Source: Pseudomonadota bacterium (GTDB lineage Bacteria; Pseudomonadota; Gammaproteobacteria; Steroidobacterales; Steroidobacteraceae). Taken from it: DNA of 6,238 nt. Both the position numbers and the translations under genes were made by a program. The DNA is taken from contig JAPTUI010000654.1 in assembly GCA_028067895.1 (NCBI GenBank), positions 1-6,238 of the forward strand, written 5' to 3'. The notes beneath the pieces are model-generated. The model was not told where the DNA came from and did no database searches. It saw only the letters and a list, made by a program, of their open reading frames with translations. Position 1 is the first letter of the stretch; the number at the start of each line of letters is the position of its first letter. Of this stretch, positions 1-6,238 are shown piece after piece.

Positions 1-621
1 CAGCTCGGCGAGATCGAGCGTGGTTTGTGTGCTACCGAGGCCCTGCGCGCGCTGGTGCGCCTCGAGACGGTTCATCTGCGCAATGATCGCCTCCTCGCGT
101 CGCGCGAGCAGGTTGTGTGCCAGCAGGCGTAGCGTCTCATCCGGATGGTTCAGCGCTCCGCGCAGCAGATGGGTGGTGTCGCGGCTGCGCCGGGTTGCGA
201 TGGCCAGTAGCGCGCGCGAACCGAGTTCGCTCGAGGGCAGAGTGGCGCGCAGGCGAGCGAGCGCGCCGCCGGCCCCGAAATGACTGACGTGGCCGCGGAA
301 TTCATTCGCGAACGCGGGCTGGTGCACGAGCTTCGGCTGCGGATGATGCGCGTTCTTTTCCAGGCGCGGATACACCAGGCCGACGAGCAGGATGAGCGCA
401 GGGCCGAGCAGCGGCAGCATGCTGCCCAGAGCGGTGAGCGTGAGCACGTTGAGCGCGCGGCGCTCACGCAGCCGGCGCGGCAGCAGAGCCTGTCCGATGA
501 GGGCGCACAGCGCGCTCAACAGCGCGTTGATGAGCAGCAGAGTCAGCACCAGGGTGGCCGCACCAGACGCGGTGGTCGGTTGCAGCCAGCCGGTCAGGTG
601 TACAGTGACGTCGGTGGTCAT
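1..621 (-). CDS. pelE: PelE, inner-membrane Pel scaffold protein (3' end outside window)
   Basis: In P. aeruginosa PelE is a roughly 330-residue inner-membrane protein that binds PelD and helps assemble the Pel synthase with PelF and PelG. Here 207 codons are open from an ATG to the window edge without a stop, so about a third is missing. Translating by hand shows two hydrophobic helices, about residues 20-46 (LVLTLLLINALLSAL) and 57-83 (LTLTALGSMLPLLGPALI), joined by a short Arg-rich loop (RRLRERR). A soluble part follows, with FGAGGALARL near 115-124 and a helical-repeat stretch containing DETLRLLAHNLLARREEAI around 159-177. This pattern (two TM helices, then TPR-like helices) and the place directly after pelD give the identity. 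The ATG overlaps the pelD stop as ATGA. There is no good Shine-Dalgarno before it, so translation is probably coupled to pelD. The name rests on architecture, recognised segments and gene order, not a database match. Confidence 0.88.
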   Translation of the reverse strand, partial: MTTDVTVHLTGWLQPTTASGAATLVLTLLLINALLSALCALIGQALLPRRLRERRALNVLTLTALGSMLPLLGPALILLVGLVYPRLEKNAHHPQPKLVHQPAFANEFRGHVSHFGAGGALARLRATLPSSELGSRALLAIATRRSRDTTHLLRGALNHPDETLRLLAHNLLARREEAIIAQMNRLEAHQRAQGLGSTQTTLDLAEL

Positions 622-1979
622 GGCGTGAGTTCTATGCCGCGATCGCGCAGCAGTGCGAGTGGCGAGCGGTGGTCGACTTCGATGCCGCACTCGCGCAGCA
701 GCACGAGCGGCGGACGATGATCGACGGGCACCTGGGTGACGAGGAAGCCGGCCGCCTCGAGTCCGCCGTCTAGGCGATGAGCGCGCAGGATGCCCTCGAT
801 GCGCTCGAGGAACCCGCGCGCGGTGGCCGGACCGGCGAGCGGCAGCAGGATCAGTAGCCCTGCGGTGAGCGGTCCGAACGGCTCGCGCCAGTAGAGATCC
901 AGGCCACGACGCGCGGAGTACAATGCGTCGAGCGTTGAGATTTGCGCATCATCGGTGTGAGCGCGCACCACCACCAGCGTCGAGCGTACGCCGCTGCGCT
1001 CGTGCAAGCGCTGGAGCTTGATCAGCTCGTGGGCGAACACGGCTGGGCAGTAGGGCAGTATGTGGCGCAACTGCGCGGTCTGGGCCGCCGCCCAGCTCTC
1101 GTCGGCGAAATACTGCAGCATGGCCGCTGCGGCGGTCAGGTTTTCTTCGACGAGAGCGAGCAGTGGCAGGTCACGCACCACGAGCACGCCGAGCTTCTCG
1201 CCCGCGGAGTCGATCAGTGGAAACACCGCACGGTAACTGCCGCCCTGTTCGAGTTCGACGAGCTGATCGATGCTGTGATAGGCAGTCTGCTCGTGCTCGA
1301 GCGCATAGCGCAGCAGAGGATCGGTGCGCGCGAGGGGCGCAGAGGTGCCGAGGGCGGCGAGCGGCTGATCGGCCAGCCGCCCGCCGCGGTACAGGTGCAA
1401 CCCGGCGCTCTCGAACCGGCAGTACTGCGCCAGCAACTGCAGCAGCGCATTGGCGCCGGTGGCGGAGACACCGGAGTGTTCCTCGGCGCTGAGTTCACGC
1501 AGCGCCTCAAGCGCCCCGCGCAGCGTGACCGGTTGCGCGATCAGCGCCTCCTCGAGCCGGTCGTGCGAGAGGCGCGTGACGAAGAACGCCCGGGTCAGCG
1601 ACTCCAGACGCTGCTCGGTGTAATCGGTGCGCGCCTGGCCGGCTCTGAGCTGCTCGCGCCAGCGTGAGCGGTATTGTCCGCCGCTCAACGCCGCGAGCGC
1701 ACCCCCGACCATTTGGATCAGCGGCGGTGCCTCGGCGCTGAGCCCAAGCCGGTGCAAGGCGATGCCGGCGAGGGCCAACACGAGGCTGGCGAGCGCGGCC
1801 GGCGCGAGGCCGTAGCGTAGTCCGAGCAGTAATGGAATCAGCCACAGCCACGGATAGGGCGAGGCGGTGAATGGCGTGGTGCGATAGAGCCACAGTGCCA
1901 CGGTGAGTCCGGCGAGCGGTAGCAGGAGCACCTCCGTCCAGACGACGATGCCGTAGCGCTGATCGGTATTCCTGTCCAT
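618..1979 (-). CDS. pelD: PelD, membrane c-di-GMP receptor of the Pel system
   Basis: PelD switches on Pel polymer synthesis when it binds c-di-GMP at the inner membrane. At 453 residues it is nearly the length of the P. aeruginosa protein (455). About four hydrophobic helices lie at residues 12-31, 41-57, 58-78 and 85-100. A charged helical linker (about 104-145), a GAF domain (about 150-305) and a degenerate GGDEF domain (about 310-416) follow. The inhibitory-site motif RGLD is at 358-361. No GGDEF signature follows it (the sequence reads LYWREPFGPL), so it should bind but not make c-di-GMP. Arg154 and Arg393 sit where P. aeruginosa Arg161 and Arg402, also c-di-GMP contacts, would be expected by offset from the RxxD; this is inferred without an alignment. 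The C terminus carries a duplicated 16-residue segment (419-450). The gene starts 18 bp after pelC behind a GGGAG and overlaps pelE by 4 bp. Confidence 0.95.
   Translation of the reverse strand: MDRNTDQRYGIVVWTEVLLLPLAGLTVALWLYRTTPFTASPYPWLWLIPLLLGLRYGLAPAALASLVLALAGIALHRLGLSAEAPPLIQMVGGALAALSGGQYRSRWREQLRAGQARTDYTEQRLESLTRAFFVTRLSHDRLEEALIAQPVTLRGALEALRELSAEEHSGVSATGANALLQLLAQYCRFESAGLHLYRGGRLADQPLAALGTSAPLARTDPLLRYALEHEQTAYHSIDQLVELEQGGSYRAVFPLIDSAGEKLGVLVVRDLPLLALVEENLTAAAAMLQYFADESWAAAQTAQLRHILPYCPAVFAHELIKLQRLHERSGVRSTLVVVRAHTDDAQISTLDALYSARRGLDLYWREPFGPLTAGLLILLPLAGPATARGFLERIEGILRAHRLDGGLEAAGFLVTQVPVDHRPPLVLLRECGIEVDHRSPLALLRDRGIELTP
630..725 (-). repeat. 48-bp in-frame tandem duplication at the 3' end of pelD
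   Basis: Two adjacent 48-bp units, 678-725 and 630-677, match at 38 of 48 positions by my count. They encode residues 419-434 and 435-450 of PelD, both of the form VDHRxPLxLLRxxGIE, with 12 of 16 residues identical. The unit is 16 codons, so the frame is kept. The three codons after the second copy (LTP) lead to the stop. Most differences fall at third codon positions or are conservative (Glu/Asp, Pro/Ser), so the duplication is not brand new and has drifted under a coding constraint. I see no third copy upstream of 725. Confidence 0.9.
897..908 (-). other. c-di-GMP binding I-site (RGLD) codons in pelD
   Basis: These four codons read R-G-L-D, residues 358-361 of PelD. RxxD is the inhibitory-site motif of diguanylate cyclases. 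In P. aeruginosa PelD the equivalent Arg367/Asp370 bind c-di-GMP. Here it is intact while the downstream catalytic signature is absent, so this domain is expected to be a receptor only. Confidence 0.85.
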
Positions 1980-1990
1980 GCCGGTCCGCT

Positions 1991-1995
1991 CTCCC
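1991..1995 (-). promoter_or_regulatory. Probable Shine-Dalgarno of pelD
   Basis: GGGAG (extending to GGGAGAG) lies in the 18-bp pelC-pelD gap, 11 nt before the ATG at 1979. The spacing is a little long. It is the clearest ribosome-binding site in the window and supports this ATG as the pelD start. The other internal starts have only weak candidates or overlap the preceding stop. Confidence 0.6.
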
Positions 1996-1997
1996 GT

Positions 1998-2537
1998 TCA
2001 GGGCAACAGGCGCTTGAGAAGTCCGGCCAAGGTCCGCTCGGACAGGACGGCCAATCCTTCCCGGCTGCCGCCGCTCGCCGAGGCAACGCCGTTCCAGAGC
2101 GTCGTGCCGGTGCGCAGGTCCATCAGGCGCAGCGTGACGCCGACCGCAGGCTGACCGTCGAGGCCGATCTTGTAATGCCACTCGTCGACGCTGCCGAGGA
2201 GTGCGTAGCGGGCGCCGTGTCGATGAGCCCAGGCGAGCTGATCGCGCTGCTCCTTGGAGCCCTCGCCGACCGGCAGCGGGCCGTTGTCACCGGCGTCAGG
2301 GGCGAGCAGCACGTGCGTCAGCCCGTGCACGCCGAGCAGCGCCGCCAACTGCTGTTGGACGCGTCCTCCGGCATAGGGTGTGGAGGTGTTGTTGATTGGC
2401 GTCAGCACGCACCACACCGCCTGCCGATCCGGATGGGGTGAGGCCGAGGCCTGGAGCTGAACGGTGGCGCAGCCGGCCAGGCTGGCCGCGGCGCACAGGA
2501 GCAGGATCCAGGTGATGGTCTTCGATGAGGCTCTCAT
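1998..2537 (-). CDS. pelC: PelC, outer-membrane lipoprotein of the Pel export channel
   Basis: PelC is a lipoprotein that forms a twelve-subunit ring on the periplasmic face of the outer membrane and funnels the cationic Pel polymer towards the PelB barrel. The product has 179 residues against 172 in P. aeruginosa. It starts with a lipoprotein signal peptide: Lys6, hydrophobic core WILLLCAAASL, lipobox LAGC with acylated Cys23. The next residue is Ala, not Asp, which fits outer-membrane sorting. The mature part has an early strand with VLTPINNTST (44-53), YALLGSVDEW (111-120) and LRLMDLRTGTTLWNG (136-150), the alternating strand/helix pattern of this small family. The gene lies 12 bp after the PelB stop and 18 bp before pelD, the usual B-C-D order. 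The upstream SD is weak (ACGAG), so reinitiation after pelB is likely. Confidence 0.91.
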   Translation of the reverse strand: MRASSKTITWILLLCAAASLAGCATVQLQASASPHPDRQAVWCVLTPINNTSTPYAGGRVQQQLAALLGVHGLTHVLLAPDAGDNGPLPVGEGSKEQRDQLAWAHRHGARYALLGSVDEWHYKIGLDGQPAVGVTLRLMDLRTGTTLWNGVASASGGSREGLAVLSERTLAGLLKRLLP

Positions 2538-2549
2538 GGTCAGACTCGT

Positions 2550-5396
2550 TTATGGTGTGGATGAGAAGTAATGTCGATAGCGCAGCATGATCCCTGCCGT
2601 GCGCCCGCTGTGCGTGCCCACGTTGTTCTGCAGAGTCAGGCTCAGTGAGAGATGATCGGCGCCGAATACGGGCGTGGCGATTCCGGCGTCCAGGTCGTAA
2701 CCCTGGCCACTGACGCTGTTGGCGCAGACATCAGCGCTCGCAAATGGCCGCAGCCGTGCGACGAAGGCGCGCCGGTCGTGCATGTTGAAATGACCGCCGG
2801 CGCAGACTTGCACGAAGCTCTGCGGCACGAAGAAACCCACGGTGGGGCGAAGATCGGTCGGCACCAGGGTGCGCAGCTGGGCGGGCAGATGGGCCGCAGG
2901 GGCATAGTGCGCGCCGCTCACCGAGGCCTGCAGCGTGAAGTCCGGCGGTGCAAACCACAGGCGGTATTCAGCCCCGAGCGAGAAGCGTTGCACCGTGCCC
3001 AGTGCTCCGCCGCCCTGCGCACGCAGCTCGCCGGCCTGCACCTGCAGCGCGACCCCCGTACGCGGGGTCAATTGCTTGCTCACGAGCGCACTGAGTCGGT
3101 CTTCCAGTGCCCCGACGCTGAGCGCGGCGGTATCGAGGGGGCGGGCGCCGGCAATCGCCGCGAGCGTCGTGTGCATCGAGCCGCTCCAGCGCTGCTGCCA
3201 CGTGATGCCGCCGCGCAGCCATCCTGCGAGGTTCTTGCCGGCGCCGAGCTCGAGAGTGAGACGGGCGGACCGCCCGGTCCTGCGCCAGACGAGCAGTGCG
3301 GAGCGGCTCAGCGAGGGCGGGGTGCCGAACTGCGTGCGCTCGATGCTGCGCTGATGCGCGCTGTCGAGGCGGATCTCGAGCCGCTCGTGCGAGGTCAGTG
3401 CGTGGCGGGCCCGCACGTCGATGCCTTCCTCGAGCAGGCCGCTCTCCTCGAGTGCCCGAGTGTCGACGCCGATGCTGTCGGCCCGTGCGAGCGCGAGCGT
3501 GTCGAATTGCCGCTGCAGGCCACGGTCGTCCGGGCTGCGCTCAAGTTCCTGGTAGGTGAGCGTGAGGGCCTGAGAGTCCCAGCCGAGGGCCCGCGCGGCC
3601 GCCTCCCGGTCACCGGGAGCGAGCTGCGAGCGATGCCGTTGCAGAAGCGTCCCGAGTGCCGAGCGGTCGTGCGCGTTCAGGGCTTGTGCCAGCCGCGCCC
3701 AGGGCGGCGGCGGACGGCGGCGGAAGGCCCGCAAACCCCACCAGCGCGCCAGCGCGTAGGCGCGCTCGTTCTGCAGCGCTGCTAGCACCGTCAATCGCGC
3801 CTGTCGATCGGTCGGGTGGCGGGCGAGCCGCAGGAGGGCCCGCTGTGCCGGATCGCCGGGGGCGAGCACTCCGGCGAGCCGCGCGACGGCGATCTGCCGC
3901 CGTTCGCGCCCGTGCGCCGTTCGCGGTGCGCGCCGCTGTGCAAGTTCATCGTACGCGCGCCGGCGCAGTGCCCAGGCGGCCTCGGGACGCGCCGCTTGCT
4001 GCAGCGTGTCGGCATACTCGAGCAACCACTGCGGATCGTGCTTGCGCGTGGGCCACTGTGCTTGCAACCACGGCAGCGCCTGTTCGGGCTGGTGCACCGC
4101 GGCGTACGCCGCGGCGAGCGGTGCCCACAACTGCGGCGCGGTTCGGGCCCGGCGGTCCAGGCGGTGCAGTGTCGGTGCGATCGGCGCCAGTTGGTGGGTA
4201 TCGATGAGCAGCCACAGGTAGCCGGCGAGCTGTCGGTGGTCTCCGGGACGCTCCTTGAGCGCATGCCGGTAGGCGGCGAGGGCGGCGTGGGTGCGACCCT
4301 GGCCGGCGCGCAGTGCCGCCAGACTCGTCCAGTAGAAGGGTGTGTCGGCGAAGGCCGCCTGCCGCCCTGCGCCGAGCAGTGCGAACGCACGTGCCAGCCA
4401 GGGCGTGGACGGATGGCGGGCGGCGGCGATGCCGAGCAGCGAGAGAAACAGCGTCGGCTCGTGTGTCTGCTGCCAGCCGCGTGCGGCGAGCGCGAACGCT
4501 CGTCCCGGATGCCGATACTGCTCGGCGTAGACGACGCGCAGATAGGCTGACACGTCGGCATGGCCCGTGCCGATCAGCACATGCGCGGCCCGGGCGGCCA
4601 GCCGGTAGCGGCCGAGCTGCCAGGCCAGTCCGCTGAGCGTCTGCCAGTAGGCCGTGTCGGCCGGCTGAGCGTGAGGCTCGGCCGACAGGAGCGCGGTGAG
4701 GGCTTGCGGCAGACGGTTCTGGACGTAATCGAGCGTCGCGACGGCGAGCATGACCTTCGGGCCGGCACCGAAGTGTGTTCGGTAGCGTTGCAACGTCGCG
4801 CGCTCACGCGCCGGCTCACCGAGCATGCGGTAGATCACGGCCTGCTCCCAGAGCAGCGCGGCCGAGTGGCGCTGCGCGAATTGCCGCTGCAGCGCGGCGA
4901 TCGCCTGGTGCGGCTCGCCGATGTCGAGATACAGACCGCTCAGCATGCGCCGCTGCGCGGGGGTGGCGCGCCCGAGCCGAATCAGCTCGCGCAGCAGCGT
5001 CACCGCGCGACCGTTGTGGCCGAGTCCGAGGGCCAGATCGAGGGCCGGCTGCAGATCGCGCGCCTGGTGCAGGTGCAGGGCGAGTCGGCTGAGCGCAGCC
5101 AGCGCCGCCTGCGGGTGGTTGCTCCAGCGGGCGGATTGAGCGAGGCGGCCCAGCCACAGCAGCGAGTCCGGCCGCGCCCTGGCCGCACTGCGTGACAGCG
5201 CGTAGGCATCGTCGACTGCACCGGCGCCGACGAATGCCTGCCAGGCGAGATCCCAATCCCGCGCTCTGAAGGGACGGCTCGGCAGCGACGGTGGCACGCC
5301 GGCGCAGGCTGGGTCGGGAACGCGGCTGATCGCCAGCAGCGCCAACATTGCGTACAGGCGCAGGCGCACGGTCGAGCGGGTCTGCTGCGTGCTCAT
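2550..5396 (-). CDS. pelB: PelB main part: periplasmic TPR superhelix plus outer-membrane beta-barrel
   Basis: This is the export porin of the Pel system: a C-terminal outer-membrane barrel for polymer exit preceded by TPRs that, in P. aeruginosa, contact PelA and PelC. The 948-residue product opens with a Sec-type signal peptide: basic n-region (R7, R11, R13), core LYAMLALLAI, and AxA-type site PACA|G after residue 32. Helical TPR-like units fill about 48-640, for example FYWTSLAALRAGQGRTHAAL near 354-373 and WLLEYADTLQQAARPEAAWA near 457-476. From about 650 to the end, amphipathic strands alternate with polar loops (LEIRLDS, ARLTLELGAG, FSLGAEYRLWF, LSLSLTLQNNVG), ending IMLRYRHYF plus four residues. 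P. aeruginosa PelB is about 1,190 residues in one chain; here the N-terminal anchor region is a separate upstream gene overlapping by ATGA. Barrel and TPR identity are clear; strand and repeat counts are not assigned. Confidence 0.93.
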   Translation of the reverse strand: MSTQQTRSTVRLRLYAMLALLAISRVPDPACAGVPPSLPSRPFRARDWDLAWQAFVGAGAVDDAYALSRSAARARPDSLLWLGRLAQSARWSNHPQAALAALSRLALHLHQARDLQPALDLALGLGHNGRAVTLLRELIRLGRATPAQRRMLSGLYLDIGEPHQAIAALQRQFAQRHSAALLWEQAVIYRMLGEPARERATLQRYRTHFGAGPKVMLAVATLDYVQNRLPQALTALLSAEPHAQPADTAYWQTLSGLAWQLGRYRLAARAAHVLIGTGHADVSAYLRVVYAEQYRHPGRAFALAARGWQQTHEPTLFLSLLGIAAARHPSTPWLARAFALLGAGRQAAFADTPFYWTSLAALRAGQGRTHAALAAYRHALKERPGDHRQLAGYLWLLIDTHQLAPIAPTLHRLDRRARTAPQLWAPLAAAYAAVHQPEQALPWLQAQWPTRKHDPQWLLEYADTLQQAARPEAAWALRRRAYDELAQRRAPRTAHGRERRQIAVARLAGVLAPGDPAQRALLRLARHPTDRQARLTVLAALQNERAYALARWWGLRAFRRRPPPPWARLAQALNAHDRSALGTLLQRHRSQLAPGDREAAARALGWDSQALTLTYQELERSPDDRGLQRQFDTLALARADSIGVDTRALEESGLLEEGIDVRARHALTSHERLEIRLDSAHQRSIERTQFGTPPSLSRSALLVWRRTGRSARLTLELGAGKNLAGWLRGGITWQQRWSGSMHTTLAAIAGARPLDTAALSVGALEDRLSALVSKQLTPRTGVALQVQAGELRAQGGGALGTVQRFSLGAEYRLWFAPPDFTLQASVSGAHYAPAAHLPAQLRTLVPTDLRPTVGFFVPQSFVQVCAGGHFNMHDRRAFVARLRPFASADVCANSVSGQGYDLDAGIATPVFGADHLSLSLTLQNNVGTHSGRTAGIMLRYRHYFSSTP
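5301..5396 (-). other. Predicted Sec signal peptide of the long PelB gene
   Basis: The first 32 codons give a basic n-region, a ten-residue hydrophobic core (LYAMLALLAI) and a polar c-region ending in A30-C31-A32 before G33, an AxA cleavage site. It is not a lipobox: the residue three before Cys31 is Asp. Such a sequence would make no sense inside a TPR array, so it supports this ATG as a real start and the long gene as an independently exported protein. Confidence 0.75.
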
Positions 5397-6211
5397 CGCG
5401 GCTGCAGTCCAATGAGCCGGCGCGCGTAGTGCGCGGCAAGCCTCGGGGCATCGGCCGACAGCGCCAGCCGGGTCAGCGCTCGCCAGAGCGCCACGGTCGG
5501 CGGTATCGCGGCGAGTTCCTGCCGGGCGAACGCCAGGGCATCGAGCGGTCGACCGGCGGCGCGCAGCGCCGCGATGCCGTCGTAGAAGGCTTCAAGGCGC
5601 AGCGCCGGGTCCGGGCTGCGCGCGATGACATACCGGTACAGCTGCGCAGCCGCCCGGTAGTGGCTGAGCGCAGCCACGGTGCGCGCCTCGCGCACGAGGT
5701 GCCGGGTGTCCAAGCGCGGTGCGAGGCGCAGTACTTCATGCGTGTAGGCCGCGGCGAGGTGCCCATGGCGTCTCGAGGTGAGCGGCTGCCGATACAACTC
5801 GGCGCGCAGCAGGTGCACCCGCAGCAGCGCGATGTCCGGCGTAAGCGTGGCCCAGCGTCGCTGCGCCCAGGGGGCGAGCGCGCGGCGCGCGAGCGCGATC
5901 CGCCCCGCCTTGAGGGCTTGGCGGGCGAGGAGCACGCGGGTTTCGGTCGCCGCCGGCTGTGAGCGCACCATCAGCTCCAGGTAGGCGAGGGTCGCGGCAT
6001 TCGGTGCGGACGAGTGCTTCAGGCTCGATTCGATGTAATAGCGGGGATACAGCAGCACCAAAGCGATGAGCGTGGCGACGATCAGGCTGGCGCGCAGCCA
6101 CAGGGGCGCAAAATGCTCACGTTCCGCGGGCGCACGCGAGTGTGCACGTCGCTCGGCGACAGCCGGGGCGTGCGCTCGATCGGTCGACTCCGACAGCCGC
6201 ATCGAGTCCAT
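5393..6211 (-). CDS. pelB: PelB N-terminal part as a separate protein: inner-membrane anchor plus TPR-like domain
   Basis: The product has 272 residues: an Arg/Ala-rich, probably cytoplasmic leader (1-35), one strong transmembrane helix (about 36-55, LIVATLIALVLLY), then YPRYYIESS and helical repeats. TPR-like pairs are visible at about 72-112 (LAYLELMVRSQP, LLARQALKAGRIALARRAL), 180-235 and 238-268. This matches the beginning of single-chain PelB, whose N-terminal helix sits in the inner membrane with TPRs in the periplasm. Together with the next gene it gives 1,220 residues, close to P. aeruginosa PelB. It ends in QPR followed by TGA, overlapping the next ATG as ATGA. The likely role is to tether the periplasmic TPR scaffold to the PelDEFG synthase; this is inference. 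I chose the ATG at 6211; an ATG at 6202 (Met4) is equally possible, and neither has a strong SD. An unrelated TPR protein inserted in the operon is less likely. Confidence 0.83.
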   Translation of the reverse strand: MDSMRLSESTDRAHAPAVAERRAHSRAPAEREHFAPLWLRASLIVATLIALVLLYPRYYIESSLKHSSAPNAATLAYLELMVRSQPAATETRVLLARQALKAGRIALARRALAPWAQRRWATLTPDIALLRVHLLRAELYRQPLTSRRHGHLAAAYTHEVLRLAPRLDTRHLVREARTVAALSHYRAAAQLYRYVIARSPDPALRLEAFYDGIAALRAAGRPLDALAFARQELAAIPPTVALWRALTRLALSADAPRLAAHYARRLIGLQPR

Positions 6212-6214
6212 GAC

Positions 6215-6238
6215 TCAGCCCCGGCAGCGTACGGCGAG
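6215..6238 (-). CDS. Possible last codons of an upstream gene, pelA by position
   Basis: Reading into the window from its right edge on the minus strand, one frame gives LAVRCRG and then TGA at 6217-6215, three bases before the ATG of the first PelB gene. Given the tight spacing elsewhere, this is the likely end of the preceding gene, which in pel operons is pelA (hydrolase/deacetylase). Seven codons cannot be identified by sequence, so the name rests only on operon order. Confidence 0.4.
   Translation of the reverse strand, partial: LAVRCRG

Noticed and set aside
942..1667. A 241-codon plus-strand open frame antisense to pelD
   Set aside because: It is opposite the GAF/GGDEF part of a well-supported PelD and shows no protein-like features of its own.
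1980..1997. The 18-bp pelC-pelD gap as a possible promoter or terminator
   Set aside because: It is too short for either, shows no inverted repeat with a T-run, and is accounted for by the pelD ribosome-binding site.
2652..3785. A 377-codon plus-strand open frame antisense to the PelB barrel region
   Set aside because: It lies wholly opposite a clear beta-barrel gene. High GC with G/C-biased third positions leaves few stops antisense, and the product has no recognisable domain, membrane segment or signal peptide.
3816..5195. Two long plus-strand open frames (3816-4550 and 4560-5195) opposite the PelB TPR region
   Set aside because: Both are low-complexity Arg/Gly/Ala/Gln-rich translations typical of antisense shadows. 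Their spans match the pelB coding region, whose helical repeats make sense only on the minus strand.
61..5777. CTCGAG occurs about twelve times, more than base composition alone would suggest
   Set aside because: The sites lie inside genes rich in Leu, Glu, Arg and Ser codons with a strong C/G third-base bias, which is enough to explain many CTCGAG words. They show no regular spacing or flanking conservation.
5348..5962. A 204-codon plus-strand open frame across the split in PelB, considered as a gene that could explain the split
   Set aside because: The product is Arg/Gly-rich without domains, and both minus-strand genes read well through the region, so it is a shadow.

Overview
This window is the middle of a pel exopolysaccharide operon, read entirely from the minus strand. 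In transcription order (high to low coordinate) it holds a possible few-codon tail of an upstream gene in the pelA position, a short inner-membrane TPR protein matching the N-terminal part of PelB, a long TPR/beta-barrel protein matching the rest of PelB, pelC, pelD, and the first two thirds or so of pelE, which runs off the window at base 1. pelF and pelG would be expected beyond base 1. The order B-C-D-E is that of the Pseudomonas aeruginosa pelABCDEFG operon.

The DNA is very GC-rich, roughly two thirds by eye, with G/C-biased third codon positions. An outer-membrane barrel and a lipidated PelC imply a diderm (Gram-negative) bacterium, most likely a high-GC proteobacterium. I cannot name the genus.

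The operon is very tightly packed: about 3 bp between the pelA-like tail and the first PelB gene, a 4-bp ATGA overlap between the two PelB genes, 12 bp to pelC, 18 bp to pelD, and a 4-bp ATGA overlap from pelD to pelE. No stretch without a gene exceeds 18 bp. I see no internal promoter, terminator, RNA gene, mobile element or CRISPR array. The many long plus-strand open frames are antisense shadows of the high-GC genes.

From the known P. aeruginosa system, the genes work together as follows. PelD, a c-di-GMP receptor, and PelE form an inner-membrane scaffold for the glycosyltransferase PelF and the transporter-like PelG. PelB's periplasmic TPRs, together with PelA, guide the polymer to the outer membrane. 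The PelB barrel and the PelC lipoprotein ring form the exit.

Two features stand out. PelB, one chain of about 1,190 residues in P. aeruginosa, is here two genes (272 + 948 codons), and the second has its own Sec-type signal peptide. This looks like a true gene fission that breaks the covalent link from inner membrane to outer membrane. Second, the 3' end of pelD carries a 48-bp in-frame tandem duplication that repeats a 16-residue C-terminal segment.
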